Shown in pieces: positions 13,253 to 21,530 of a DNA stretch of 51,668 nucleotides (position 1 is the first letter of the stretch; each line of letters opens with the position of its first letter). The stretch comes from a virus. The stretch lies in the IMG/VR virus record IMGVR_UViG_3300048930_000171, positions 1 to 51,668 of that record; one strand, 5' to 3'. The position numbers were made by a program, and so were the translations under genes. The notes under the pieces were generated by a model that was not told the DNA's origin, did no database searches, and saw only the letters and a list, made by a program, of their open reading frames with translations.

Positions 13253-15493
13253 TTATGTTGGTGCATACCTGTAAACAGCCGATGCCCGCGTTTTACTTTC
13301 TGAACGCTCCGCTATAATCATGTCCTGATTAAGTAGTGAGGTAATAATATCATCCATTTCGCGTGACTTATACTTGCGGAAGCGGGTGCATAGCTTGGTG
13401 CGCGTTACACCGGCATCGCCAGCCTTGCGGATAAAGTCCTGTACCTCAATGATTGCGCCTTCGTAGTCGGTTTCTGGCAATCTGTCGCCTATCAGGCTGG
13501 TCATGTAGTGGATGGACTTATCCACCAGATGCACGGCTACATCAAAGTCAGACTCGCGCATCTCTGGCACTTCTTTGTTGCGGGCAATAGCAAATATCAT
13601 GGCTATCTTAATGATGTTCTCATGCCGTCTGCCCCATAATGGTGCGGATATATCGCCGCTGTGCATCATGGCATCCTGCTCAAGTGCAAGATTCCACTGC
13701 AATTCATCGCAATCACCCCATCCGACAATCTTTGGTGTAACAGGAACGGAACCATTAGTTGCAGTGCTAAGGCTGTACTCGCCTTGAGAGAATCGCGCCC
13801 ATCCGTCAATTAAATCCTCCGGCGGCTCGGCAAAGTGATGCACGCGCCTGCGTGGAACGGGGTCAGCCTTGATTGCCATCACGCGATTTAGCTCGCCGCT
13901 TTCCACTGCATCTTTGCTCAAAGCCTTGACGTACTCCTTCTCGGTGGTCGTGCCATATACGCACAGGTTGGGATTCTCGATGGTAATGGACTCATTCAGC
14001 TTCTTGTTGGCGTAATCACCGTGGCTGTAGCTGCTACCGGATTGGCTGTAGAGTGCCATGAGCAATGTCTTTATCTTCTTGTTATGCGATGGTGCTTTTT
14101 TATCGCTGATGGATTGCAGTACCAGCCCCCACTCATCCAGCATAAGCACCTGACTTGGCCGGTCATATAGACTACGGGCAACGCCAGTATCAGATATAAC
14201 GCCATGCGCACCGCCAAACTCCACAAGTCCTGCCTCCCTTGCCAGCAGGGGAAGCTTAACGCGGCTGTGGTTCTTACCAGTTGCCGTGTTTGCCACACCC
14301 ACCAGATACAGGTTGGTGCGGGTATTGATAGGACTGGCATACCGCCTGCCAAATACGGCACCAGCCCATGCCAGAACGTGGAGCAGGGCGAGCGTAGGCA
14401 TAGGGAACATGGCATCGGAGCATATCCAACGCACGGTATCGCCAATCAGCCCTTCCAGCTTGAGCGGGTCAAACTCCTTGTCTTTAGCCTTGCGCGCCGG
14501 TGCAGGCTTAGGCTCCGCCTTTTCCTCGGCGTGAATTACCCGTGATTTATCCGTGAACTTTTCTGCAAACGCATCGGCAAGGGATGTGTCGGCTTCAGGG
14601 CGGATGATAGGCTCAGGCCGCCAGCCATTTAAGCGTGCCTGGTCAAAGAGCGTGGCAATGGTAATGCCTTCATTGCGGAATGACTGCCACTTTCGCCACA
14701 TCTCCTTACCATTATACTTAGGGCTACCGGAACTCCATGAATCCCATATCTCAAATCCTTCTGAGCCAAATTCATCTGACAAAGCCATAGCCATCTCAAC
14801 CCATAGCCAATAGTCGTCATTCGGGACATAGCTCAACGCCTCAGCCGCCTCACCCTTTGGATTGTCAGCTTGAAATACCGGCCTCGCCTTTGGCTTGGGC
14901 ATCGGCTTCTCAGATAATGGCACAGGCTCAGATAGCCTCCATTCCGGCTCAGCCAACGGCTCTCCTTTGGGGGAATATGGCAGGATGAACTGGTTGCCGC
15001 AGCCTCCCATCGGCACATGGTCTTGCTTTGGGAACACCTCCACTTCCTTCTTGGCAACCCCGCCGGTGCCGTTCTTGTAGCCAATCTCCGCCATTGCATC
15101 GGTAAGCAGCTTGCGCACGCTGTACGCATCTTGCGGCTCATCCCATATCGCTACAAGGTGTATGCCCTTGCCGCCACTGGATACAAAGCCATCGAAGTAA
15201 ACGCCATGCGGCTTGAGCGTGTCATATAGAAGCTGGGCGGCTTCCAGCATATCATCCCACGCCGTTTCGCCCTTGTGTGAGTCAAGGTCAAGCAGGGCAA
15301 GGCGCGTAGTGGATTCCCCTTCCTTGATAGGGCATACGCCGCGCAGTTGCTTGCCATCTAAATGCGCCTGTATGCGCTCGCTGGTAAGCGGCTGGTCACG
15401 CTTCCAGATGGATGCCCCGTCAGGGGCTTTGATAGCTGTGATGTCGGTTCTTACGCGGTCAAGTATAGGACGCAGATGGTCTATGGTGTGCAT
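13253..15493 (-). CDS. Primase-helicase (AEP primase + PriCT + DUF3987-type ATPase)
   Basis: The product has 746 residues. Residues 60-160 hold an archaeo-eukaryotic-type primase core: DLD at 69-71 (ALLDLDSHKG), SSGGKGIHL at 105-113 and EVFPKQ at 152-157. Residues about 210-290 match a PriCT-2 domain (EALSYVPNDDYWLWVEMAMA, WDSWSSGSPKYNG). The C-terminal half has the ATPase pattern GVANTATGKNHS near residue 400, QVLMLDEWG as Walker B, and a winged-helix-like end. It should make primers and unwind DNA for replication. It follows the regulator gene after four bases, so it is controlled with it. Confidence 0.85.
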   Translation of the reverse strand: MHTIDHLRPILDRVRTDITAIKAPDGASIWKRDQPLTSERIQAHLDGKQLRGVCPIKEGESTTRLALLDLDSHKGETAWDDMLEAAQLLYDTLKPHGVYFDGFVSSGGKGIHLVAIWDEPQDAYSVRKLLTDAMAEIGYKNGTGGVAKKEVEVFPKQDHVPMGGCGNQFILPYSPKGEPLAEPEWRLSEPVPLSEKPMPKPKARPVFQADNPKGEAAEALSYVPNDDYWLWVEMAMALSDEFGSEGFEIWDSWSSGSPKYNGKEMWRKWQSFRNEGITIATLFDQARLNGWRPEPIIRPEADTSLADAFAEKFTDKSRVIHAEEKAEPKPAPARKAKDKEFDPLKLEGLIGDTVRWICSDAMFPMPTLALLHVLAWAGAVFGRRYASPINTRTNLYLVGVANTATGKNHSRVKLPLLAREAGLVEFGGAHGVISDTGVARSLYDRPSQVLMLDEWGLVLQSISDKKAPSHNKKIKTLLMALYSQSGSSYSHGDYANKKLNESITIENPNLCVYGTTTEKEYVKALSKDAVESGELNRVMAIKADPVPRRRVHHFAEPPEDLIDGWARFSQGEYSLSTATNGSVPVTPKIVGWGDCDELQWNLALEQDAMMHSGDISAPLWGRRHENIIKIAMIFAIARNKEVPEMRESDFDVAVHLVDKSIHYMTSLIGDRLPETDYEGAIIEVQDFIRKAGDAGVTRTKLCTRFRKYKSREMDDIITSLLNQDMIIAERSESKTRASAVYRYAPT

Positions 15494-15497
15494 AAGC

Positions 15498-15776
15498 CTA
15501 CACCTCGTGACTGCGGATTACCTCAACTAATCGGGGATTGTTTACTATCTTCCAGTAAACATCCTCCGGGATTTTTCGCGCTTCATTTATCAGCACATCA
15601 CTTTGAATATCGTAATAAATAGCCAGCTTATAAAGAAGCTCTAGCTTTGGCCTGAACGCCTTGTCTGTTTCTAGTTGTGCAAGATAAGCCACGCTCACAC
15701 CGCACCTGCGGGACACGTCTTTTAGGGTTAACTTCTTGTTTTTTCTTGATTCTCTTAGTCTTTGTGATAATTTCAT
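15498..15776 (-). CDS. XRE-family helix-turn-helix regulator
   Basis: The product has 92 residues. An N-terminal HTH (SQRLRESRKNKKLTLKDVSRRC, then GVSVAYLAQLE) runs to about residue 60 and matches the Cro/C1 type, with a short C-terminal part (EDVYWKIVNNPRLVEV). It is transcribed leftward with the primase-helicase and faces the rightward recombination operon across about 108 bases of control DNA. It probably represses one or both divergent promoters. No cleavage domain of the LexA/CI type is present. Confidence 0.85.
   Translation of the reverse strand: MKLSQRLRESRKNKKLTLKDVSRRCGVSVAYLAQLETDKAFRPKLELLYKLAIYYDIQSDVLINEARKIPEDVYWKIVNNPRLVEVIRSHEV
15539..15561. repeat. Palindrome inside the regulator gene
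   Basis: TGTTTACT (15539-15546) and AGTAAACA (15554-15561) are perfect 8-bp inverted arms with a 7-base spacer within the 3' part of the XRE gene. The spacing is operator-like. It could be an internal binding site, or chance in coding sequence. Confidence 0.35.
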
Positions 15777-15795
15777 AAAATCTCCCGATTTTCTA

Positions 15796-15838
15796 CTTTA
15801 CATAGAATTGATACCATGCTAGTGTGTTTCTTGTAAAG
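15796..15838. promoter_or_regulatory. Divergent promoter/operator between regulator and recombination operon
   Basis: CTTTACA (15796-15802) and TGTAAAG (15832-15838) form a 7-bp inverted repeat. TTGATA (15808-15813) and TGTAAA (15832-15837), 18 bases apart, can be read as -35 and -10 rightward. Their complements TTTACA and TATCAA can be read as -35 and -10 leftward. Two face-to-face promoters over one operator would give a simple switch. The -10 matches are only moderate. Confidence 0.4.
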
Positions 15839-15855
15839 AGGAATTTTTTACACAA

Positions 15856-15883
15856 ACTTGAACCAACTTGAGAAGGACTTGAA
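15856..15883 (+). promoter_or_regulatory. Triple ACTTGA(A/G) array over the recombination operon's ribosome-binding site
   Basis: ACTTGAA, ACTTGAG and ACTTGAA begin at 15856, 15866 and 15877 (spacing 10 and 11). The ribosome-binding GAAGGAC overlaps the third copy, which ends one base before the ATG at 15885. It is the sister of the array at 9808-9835. Confidence 0.6.
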
Positions 15884-15884
15884 A

Positions 15885-16310
15885 ATGACTGAACCAACCG
15901 ACGATGAAATCCTGCGCCTTATAGAGAAGGCGGAAGCCACCAAAGCGGTGTGTGACCGTAACATCAAGAAGCATAAAGCTACGCTCCTTGACCGCCGCGA
16001 GAAAGAAATCCAAGCATTACTAAAGGCCAAAGACGAACCATTTGGCGATGTCACCCTTATTGTGGGCAACCACAAGGTAAAGGTGAATGTGCCGAAGAAG
16101 GTAACGTGGGAGCAGTCAAAGCTGGCTGAGAAGCGCAAGACTATTGTGGATGCCGGTGACAACCCTGATGTGTATATTGATACGGAGTACAGTATCAGTG
16201 AAACGGCATATAAGAAATGGCCGGACGAAGTGCGTGAGTTCTTTCAAGATGCGCGTACTGTTATGCCAGGTAACCCGAGTTTGAAAATCATTGAAGAAAA
16301 AGGAGAGTAA
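15885..16310 (+). CDS. Conserved protein partner of the recombination ATPase, function unknown
   Basis: The product has 141 residues from the ATG at 15885, set by the GAAGGAC site; a start at 15858 would lie inside the repeat array. The N-terminus is a charged coiled coil (EILRLIEKAEATKAVCDRN, KKHKATLLDRREKEI). The C-terminal part (FGDVTLIVGNHKVKVNVPKK, VTWEQSKLAE, then YISETAYKKWPDEVREFF-like) is a beta/alpha domain seen next to AAA ATPase and DUF669 genes in many phages. It is often labelled Gp157-like or hypothetical. Confidence 0.65.
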   Translation: MTEPTDDEILRLIEKAEATKAVCDRNIKKHKATLLDRREKEIQALLKAKDEPFGDVTLIVGNHKVKVNVPKKVTWEQSKLAEKRKTIVDAGDNPDVYIDTEYSISETAYKKWPDEVREFFQDARTVMPGNPSLKIIEEKGE

Positions 16311-16314
16311 AAAC

Positions 16315-17232
16315 ATGGCTATATCACTATCAACGCTAAAACGCGGGGTATCATCACTCCCGCCAATCATTACAATTTACGGCGATGCTGCCATTGGCAA
16401 GGATACGTTTGCATCGTATGCGCCAAACCCCGTATTTCTGTTCACGGAAAATGGCCTTGGCAATCTTGATGTTGCACGCTGGCAAGCAGAAACATACGAG
16501 GATGCGATGAATGCGCTTGTCACGCTGCTTGAGGAGGAGCATGACTTCAAGACTCTGGTTTTCTCAACGCTCGACTGGTTTGAGCCTATGGTATGGAATT
16601 ACCTGATTCGCAACCAGCCCACTGATGAAAAGGGCAGGCCAGTTACAAACGTGGAGGGCTACGGGTTCGGCAAGGGCTTCAAGTACGCACTGGATTACTG
16701 GAATGACTTTCTGGTGATGGTAAACCGTTTGCGCTCAGAGAAGGACATGATGATAATCTTTGTTGCCCATCCTGTTGTTCGCAAGGTAACTCCGCCTGAT
16801 TCAGATTCCTATGATTGCTATATGCTGAAATTGCAGGATTCTGAGAAGGTATCGGCTAAGGACAAAATCGTTGAATCAAGCGATGTGGTGCTGTTTGCCA
16901 ACTGGCGAGTTGCGCTTACCGATGAGAAGATGAGTTTCGGTCAATCCCGCCAGCGCGCGGTTGGCTCAGGCGAGCGCGTCCTATATACGGAGCAACGTCC
17001 AGCCTATGAGGCCAAGAACAGGTATAGCTTGCCAGGGCAAATCCACGTCAAGACAAAAGACTGGTCAGATGTGTGGGGTGTTCTTGCCTCCCATATCCCT
17101 TGGTTCTCTACCCTTGCCGCACCTGAGCCAGCGAAGTCTGAGCCAGCTAAGAAGGCTGCGAAGGAAGCAAAACCGGAGGAAGGCAAGCCGGACGCTAACT
17201 TGCCAAAATTTCTTAAAACAAAAGGAGAATAG
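16315..17232 (+). CDS. AAA_24-type phage nucleotide-binding protein (recombination ATPase)
   Basis: The product has 305 residues from the ATG at 16315 with AAAGGAG upstream. Walker A lies at about residues 22-31 (YGDAAIGKDTFAS), with a Walker B-like strand FKTLVFSTLDWFEP. Further family features are VEGYGFGKGFKYALDYWNDF and MMIIFVAHPVVRK. The C-terminal 40 residues are a Lys/Ala/Glu/Pro linker (EPAKSEPAKKAAKEAKPEE). Proteins of this class are RecA-like ATPases thought to assist single-strand annealing or replication, and here it stands between the Gp157-like gene and DUF669. Confidence 0.8.
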   Translation: MAISLSTLKRGVSSLPPIITIYGDAAIGKDTFASYAPNPVFLFTENGLGNLDVARWQAETYEDAMNALVTLLEEEHDFKTLVFSTLDWFEPMVWNYLIRNQPTDEKGRPVTNVEGYGFGKGFKYALDYWNDFLVMVNRLRSEKDMMIIFVAHPVVRKVTPPDSDSYDCYMLKLQDSEKVSAKDKIVESSDVVLFANWRVALTDEKMSFGQSRQRAVGSGERVLYTEQRPAYEAKNRYSLPGQIHVKTKDWSDVWGVLASHIPWFSTLAAPEPAKSEPAKKAAKEAKPEEGKPDANLPKFLKTKGE

Positions 17233-17234
17233 TT

Positions 17235-17792
17235 ATGGGTTTCGGATTTGATACAGACGAGTATGAGCGCACAGTTGGGGGCGGCGGTTCTAATCCGCTT
17301 CCAGTAGGATTCTACGGCATGGTTATTACCCGCTCGGTAATTAAGCCAACTAAGGCAGGCGATGGCAAGTACCTTGAGGTGGAGTTTGATATTGCAGAGC
17401 CTTCGGAGTATGGCAACCGTAAGTTCTGGGATAAGTTCAATATCTTCAACAAGAATCCTACCGCGCAGAAGATTGGCCGTGAGCAGCTTTCTGACTTGCT
17501 TAAAGCCATTGGCTTGAGTGGCGATGCAGAGCCGGATGACATGGTTGGCGCATCGGTCAATGCGTACCTGCTGATTGAGCCAGCCAAGGGGGATTGGGAG
17601 GCCAAGAACAAGTGCGGCAAGTACCTGCCTACCGGCACGACTGAGGCTGACTACCAAGCGTGGCTTGCTAAGGCCAAGGGTGCTGCGAAATCTGCTGTGC
17701 CTGAGAAGAAGTCGTGGGGTGCTGCTACACCTGCGGCTGCTGCTGCTGAACCTGCTGCGAAAGCTGTGCCTAGCTGGAAGAAGAAAGCATAG
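17235..17792 (+). CDS. DUF669 protein, probable single-stranded-DNA-binding protein
   Basis: The product has 185 residues. The core (NPLPVGFYGMVITRSVIKPT, GKYLEVEFDIAEPSEYGNR, WDKFNIFNKNPTAQKIGREQ) is the DUF669 fold. DUF669 proteins are OB-like, and in several phages they serve as or with the SSB beside AAA ATPases. The C-terminus is an Ala-rich linker ending in a basic SWKKKA tip, unlike the acidic tip of cellular SSB. It follows the ATPase gene with a two-base gap and an AAAGGAG site. Confidence 0.8.
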   Translation: MGFGFDTDEYERTVGGGGSNPLPVGFYGMVITRSVIKPTKAGDGKYLEVEFDIAEPSEYGNRKFWDKFNIFNKNPTAQKIGREQLSDLLKAIGLSGDAEPDDMVGASVNAYLLIEPAKGDWEAKNKCGKYLPTGTTEADYQAWLAKAKGAAKSAVPEKKSWGAATPAAAAAEPAAKAVPSWKKKA

Positions 17793-17821
17793 TTGAGCAT
17801 AGTTGCCCCGCAGGGGATTTT

Positions 17822-17956
17822 GTGTTGCGCGGGGATGAAGTCACACTCTATGAGCTTGGGCTTTATCCCCTGCGTTGCCATATTTGCGGGTTGCAGAAAC
17901 CAAATATAATGAAGGAGGTACAGGATGAGCAGGGAAATAAACATAGCACTAGCTGA
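17822..17956 (+). CDS. Possible small CxxC protein (GTG start)
   Basis: A 44-codon frame starts at GTG with AGGGG five bases upstream and fills the otherwise empty gap after DUF669. It reads VTLYELGLYPLRCHICGLQK, with a CHIC pair, then runs 32 bases into the next gene. The protein-like sequence and the ribosome-binding site support it; the start codon and the overlap are against it. It is listed as tentative. Confidence 0.35.
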   Translation: MLRGDEVTLYELGLYPLRCHICGLQKPNIMKEVQDEQGNKHSTS

Positions 17957-18164
17957 TTCGCTCATGGCAATCCTTGGCTATAAGCGGATTGCACGGCAAG
18001 AAGGTAATATCATTGCACCGGCGGAGTTTGAGCGATGCGGTGATGCTAATTGCGCCTGTCATTACATTATCCCGCGCCGTGAAGATTTTAAGCAATGCGA
18101 CATTTGCGGCGATTACCATGATGGTGATGTGCCGAGAGAATGCGAGACGGGGGATGGTTTTTAG
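17925..18164 (+). CDS. Small cysteine-rich protein, probable zinc binding
   Basis: The product has 79 residues with a strong GAAGGAGG ribosome-binding site. After a helical N-terminus (NIALADSLMAILGYKRIAR) it has ERCGDANCACHYI and then FKQCDICGDYHDGDVPRECE. That gives two CxxC-type clusters plus histidines, enough for one or two zinc sites. No known family. It is in the recombination operon. Confidence 0.65.
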   Translation: MSREINIALADSLMAILGYKRIARQEGNIIAPAEFERCGDANCACHYIIPRREDFKQCDICGDYHDGDVPRECETGDGF

Positions 18165-18165
18165 T

Positions 18166-18405
18166 ATGGAAATAGGCAAGGTGTACGAAGTGATACCCAT
18201 GTTTCAGATTACCATAGAGGCGCTCGGTATTATCAGCGGCGGGTTCTATGGCCGGTTCATTGGGTATGATTCATCCGGCAAATGCGTGTTTGAGCAGGGC
18301 GGAAAATACCGAGGGTATTGGGAGGCTGGCACGCGCGATAGCATCTTTGATACGGCGAAGATATTGCCGCTGAAGGAAAGAATAGATGGAGAGTTCAATA
18401 TATGA
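18166..18405 (+). CDS. Hypothetical protein in the recombination operon
   Basis: The product has 79 residues from the ATG at 18166. It is a small beta-rich sequence (KVYEVIPMFQITIEALGI, GGFYGRFIGYDSSGKCVF, then GYWEAGTRDSIFD). No recognised family. It ends in an ATGA overlap with the nuclease gene, so it is translated with it. Confidence 0.55.
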   Translation: MEIGKVYEVIPMFQITIEALGIISGGFYGRFIGYDSSGKCVFEQGGKYRGYWEAGTRDSIFDTAKILPLKERIDGEFNI

Positions 18406-19355
18406 AACTCAACGACATTATGGGGTGCGACTCCACACTTGATGCGGCTGACCGTGCGCTGGAAGCCAAGGCATTAGAGGAGCAACCGCGAGGCTATCTT
18501 GGCATGTCATCCATAGGCGATTCATGCTCGCGCAAGCTGTGGTATCAATTCCGTCATGCTGGGCGTGAGAAGTTTGACGCGCTCACGCTCAAGCGGTTTG
18601 CTGACGGGCATCGCACGGAAGATTTAATCATTGACCGCTTGCGGCTGGTAGAAGGGCTTGACCTGTTCTCGACCAATGAGGCTGGAGGCCAGCTTCGTGT
18701 CACCGACCACGGAGGCCACTTCTCAGGGCATCTGGATGGCACGGTAGATGGCTTGCTGCAAGCTCCAAAGACGCGCCATGTGCTTGAGGTGAAGTGCGTG
18801 GGGGATAAGAAGTTCGCCGAGTTCAGAAAGGCCGTTGCTGACTTAGGAGAGAAGGCCGCGCTCAAGAAGTGGAATCCTGTCTATTACGCACAGGCACAGG
18901 CTTACATGCACTATACCGGCTTGCCACGCCATTACCTTGTAGTGGCTACCGCAGGTGGGCGTGACTGGGCATCGGCACGCACAGAGTATAATGCGGCAGA
19001 CGCATTGCAGCTAGTGACTAAGGCCAAGCGCATTATCGACGCGCAAGAGCCGCCAGAGCGTGTGAGTAATAAGTCTGACTGGTATGAGTGCAAGTGGTGT
19101 ACCTTCAGTGGTATCTGCCATGAGCAGGATATACCGGCGCGCGCGTGCCGCACTTGCCTGCATTCAACGGCGATGCCGGAAGGCCAATGGCACTGCGAGA
19201 GGCACGGCAAAACGCTCACGCTGGACGAGCAGATTGAAGGCTGTCCAGCGCATAAGTTCCTGCCGCCACTTGTGCCAGGTGAGGTGGCTGAGGTGACGGA
19301 TAAGGGCATAACATACAAGATGCAGGATGGGAGTTCTTGGTATGATGGGGAATAG
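18402..19355 (+). CDS. PD-(D/E)XK exonuclease, Cas4/RecB-like with Fe-S-type cysteines
   Basis: The product has 317 residues. The nuclease core has GHLDG at 109-113, EVK at 129-131 (VLEVKCVG) and QAQAYMHYTG in the QxxxY position. C42 (GDSCSRKLWYQ) together with C230, C233 and C239 (ECKWCTFSGIC) gives the four-cysteine layout of Cas4/AddB-type 4Fe-4S nucleases. A C-terminal CRTC...WHC...GC domain is seen in phage relatives. It likely resects DNA ends for recombination with the downstream helicase, whose start overlaps its end. Confidence 0.85.
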   Translation: MKLNDIMGCDSTLDAADRALEAKALEEQPRGYLGMSSIGDSCSRKLWYQFRHAGREKFDALTLKRFADGHRTEDLIIDRLRLVEGLDLFSTNEAGGQLRVTDHGGHFSGHLDGTVDGLLQAPKTRHVLEVKCVGDKKFAEFRKAVADLGEKAALKKWNPVYYAQAQAYMHYTGLPRHYLVVATAGGRDWASARTEYNAADALQLVTKAKRIIDAQEPPERVSNKSDWYECKWCTFSGICHEQDIPARACRTCLHSTAMPEGQWHCERHGKTLTLDEQIEGCPAHKFLPPLVPGEVAEVTDKGITYKMQDGSSWYDGE

Positions 19356-20970
19356 CTTGCTCTTATCCCCCGCCAAGCCCCTAAAAACTCCGCGTGATTA
19401 TCAGGAATCGGCATTCCCTGCCGTTATGGACTGGTTTGAGGGCAAAGAAGGGTGGCCGCTTGTCGTCATCCCCACCGGCGGGGGTAAAAGCCTAATCATG
19501 GCTGAGTTTATCCGGCGCGCGCTTGAGATAGAGCCTTCCACGCGCTTCATGATTGTGAGCCATGTGAGCGAATTACTTAAGCAGAATGCAGAAGCGGTCA
19601 TCGGGCAATGTCCGGGCATTAGCTTGTCCTTCTACAGTGACAAGTTGGGGCAGAAAGACCTGAGCGGGCAGGTAATTGTGGCTGGAATCCAGAGCGTATA
19701 TAAGAAGGCGCATCAGATACAGAATCCGCCGGCGGATTTGATTCTTATCGACGAGGTGCATACCTTGCCACACACGGGCGAGGGCATGTACCGCAAGTTC
19801 CTTAAAGATATTCTACAAATAAACCCATACATGAAGGTATGCGGATACACCGCCACGCCTTTTCGTGCTAAGACTGGCCTGCTGCATAAAGGCGAGGGCG
19901 CAATGTTTGGTGGCATTGCCTATGAGATTGGCATTCTTGACCTGATTGAGCAAGGCTATCTCTGCCAGATTTCTACCCCGTCTATGTCCACGCGCATGTC
20001 AACCGAAGGCGTAAAGGTACAGGGCGGCGACTATGTGCAGAAGCACCTTGAAGCCGCTGTTGATAAAGACGAAATAACCACTGCCTGCGTGAATGAGATT
20101 ATGCAATACGCGGAAGGGCGCAATAAGTGGCTGGTGTTCACCGCTGGCGTAGGCCACTGCGAGCATGTGCGCGATGAGATACGCTCGCGTGGCATAGCTT
20201 GTGAAATGGTAACTGGTAATACCGAAACAGGCGAGCGCAACCGTATCATTGCATGGCATAAGGAGAAGTCGCACGAGCCGCGCTGCCTTGTCAATGTGAG
20301 CGTGCTTACTACCGGCTACGACAACCCCGCTATCGACCTGATTGCCTTTATGCGTCCGACGCGCTCGCCGGTGCTGTATATTCAAATGATAGGGCGCGGG
20401 ATGCGTATCTCACCAGGCAAAGATGATTGCGTTATCCTTGACTTTGGTGGCGTGATTGAAACCCTTGGGCCGATTGACCAAATCCGCTTGCCAACAAAGA
20501 AGAAAGGCGAGGGTGAAGCGCCAAGCAAGGCGTGTCCTGAATGTGGAGAGATAAACCATGCGGCGGCTCGCCTGTGCATAAAGTGCGGCTTTGAGTTCCC
20601 CGCGCCTGAAATCAAGATAGGGCATACCGCAAGCGAAGCAGCGGTGCTTTCCACCCAGCTCCGCACTGAAACGTATCCCGTGTCCAGCGTGAATTACCGC
20701 AGGCACAAGAAGGAGGGCAAGCCAGATACGCTGTGCATTGAGTATAGCAGCGGCATGACCAAAAGTTTTCGGAAATGGCTTTGCCTAGAGCATTCGGGAA
20801 CAGCGCGAGAGCTTGCTGCTTTCTGGTGGCGCAAGGCGGCACGGACAAAAGAGCCAAACACCATCACCGAAGCGTTGACGCGCACGCATGAGCTACGCAA
20901 GCCGGTGTCGGTGACTGTTAAGAAGGTTGGTAAATATCATGAAATTGTAGGAGTTGAGTATGCGAATTGA
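19342..20970 (+). CDS. Superfamily 2 DNA helicase with zinc ribbon
   Basis: The product has 542 residues from the ATG at 19342, inside the end of the nuclease gene. Motif I is PTGGGKSLI, motif II is IDEVH, motif III is TATPFR and motif VI is QMIGRGMRIS. This is the type III restriction/RecQ-like DEAD/H layout. After the helicase core a zinc ribbon follows (CPECGEINHAAARLCIKCGF) and then about 120 residues of unknown C-terminal domain. It should drive unwinding or branch remodelling in replication and recombination. Confidence 0.9.
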   Translation: MMGNSLLLSPAKPLKTPRDYQESAFPAVMDWFEGKEGWPLVVIPTGGGKSLIMAEFIRRALEIEPSTRFMIVSHVSELLKQNAEAVIGQCPGISLSFYSDKLGQKDLSGQVIVAGIQSVYKKAHQIQNPPADLILIDEVHTLPHTGEGMYRKFLKDILQINPYMKVCGYTATPFRAKTGLLHKGEGAMFGGIAYEIGILDLIEQGYLCQISTPSMSTRMSTEGVKVQGGDYVQKHLEAAVDKDEITTACVNEIMQYAEGRNKWLVFTAGVGHCEHVRDEIRSRGIACEMVTGNTETGERNRIIAWHKEKSHEPRCLVNVSVLTTGYDNPAIDLIAFMRPTRSPVLYIQMIGRGMRISPGKDDCVILDFGGVIETLGPIDQIRLPTKKKGEGEAPSKACPECGEINHAAARLCIKCGFEFPAPEIKIGHTASEAAVLSTQLRTETYPVSSVNYRRHKKEGKPDTLCIEYSSGMTKSFRKWLCLEHSGTARELAAFWWRKAARTKEPNTITEALTRTHELRKPVSVTVKKVGKYHEIVGVEYAN

Positions 20971-21331
20971 TAGACATGAAATTGAATCTGTTGGGCTAGT
21001 CAATGATACAGATGATTTTTCAGGGGTATTGTTATTGGGCGGGTTATTCAGAGAATATGGCGTGTCATGCCATGATACATTTCACGGGGGGCCAAAGAGT
21101 CAACGGAATTATATGCGAAGAATGGGCGTTACAAATATATGCTATGTGAAAGAGGACGTATTTGTCTTTAAGGATGAATATGAATATCTCCCTCATATAG
21201 TAAAGTGGAGGGCTGATTATGATGCTACTCATGGGGGTGCGGGGAATTGCACATACGACATAAGCAGGGCTGGCGTTAGGCTGTGTATCGAGGAGCAGTG
21301 CCTTATTTATAATATAAGCAGGGTGATATAA
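20960..21331 (+). CDS. Hypothetical protein
   Basis: The product has 123 residues from the ATG at 20960, overlapping the helicase end by 11 bases. It is a mixed alpha/beta sequence with VGLVNDTDDFSGVLLLGGLF, HGGPKSQRNYMRRMGV and CTYDISRAGVRLCIEEQ. Local base use is more AT-rich than in the helicase. No recognised family. Confidence 0.55.
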   Translation: MRIDRHEIESVGLVNDTDDFSGVLLLGGLFREYGVSCHDTFHGGPKSQRNYMRRMGVTNICYVKEDVFVFKDEYEYLPHIVKWRADYDATHGGAGNCTYDISRAGVRLCIEEQCLIYNISRVI

Positions 21332-21332
21332 G

Positions 21333-21530
21333 ATGGCAAATATGTTTAGCCCGCACGAAAAAGCGCAGCTAATGCGGCTTATTGAAAAGCTGCCAACTAC
21401 TACCAAATGCACGGACTGCCGTAACTATGATTGTGGCATGTGCCAGCTTGCAGGCGAGATGATACCGCAAGATGTGTTGCCAGTGGGATGCGAGCAGTGG
21501 GAGTTCTCGCCTGAGAGCATTCCGTTTTAG
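21333..21530 (+). CDS. Small cysteine-cluster protein, probable zinc binding
   Basis: The product has 65 residues. A helical start (FSPHEKAQLMRLIEKLP) is followed by KCTDCRNYDCGMCQLA and a later VGCEQWEF. Five cysteines in a CxxCx4CxxC layout plus one indicate a zinc site. Such proteins recur at the ends of phage replication modules. Its stop codon overlaps the RusA stop on the other strand by two bases. Confidence 0.65.
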   Translation: MANMFSPHEKAQLMRLIEKLPTTTKCTDCRNYDCGMCQLAGEMIPQDVLPVGCEQWEFSPESIPF

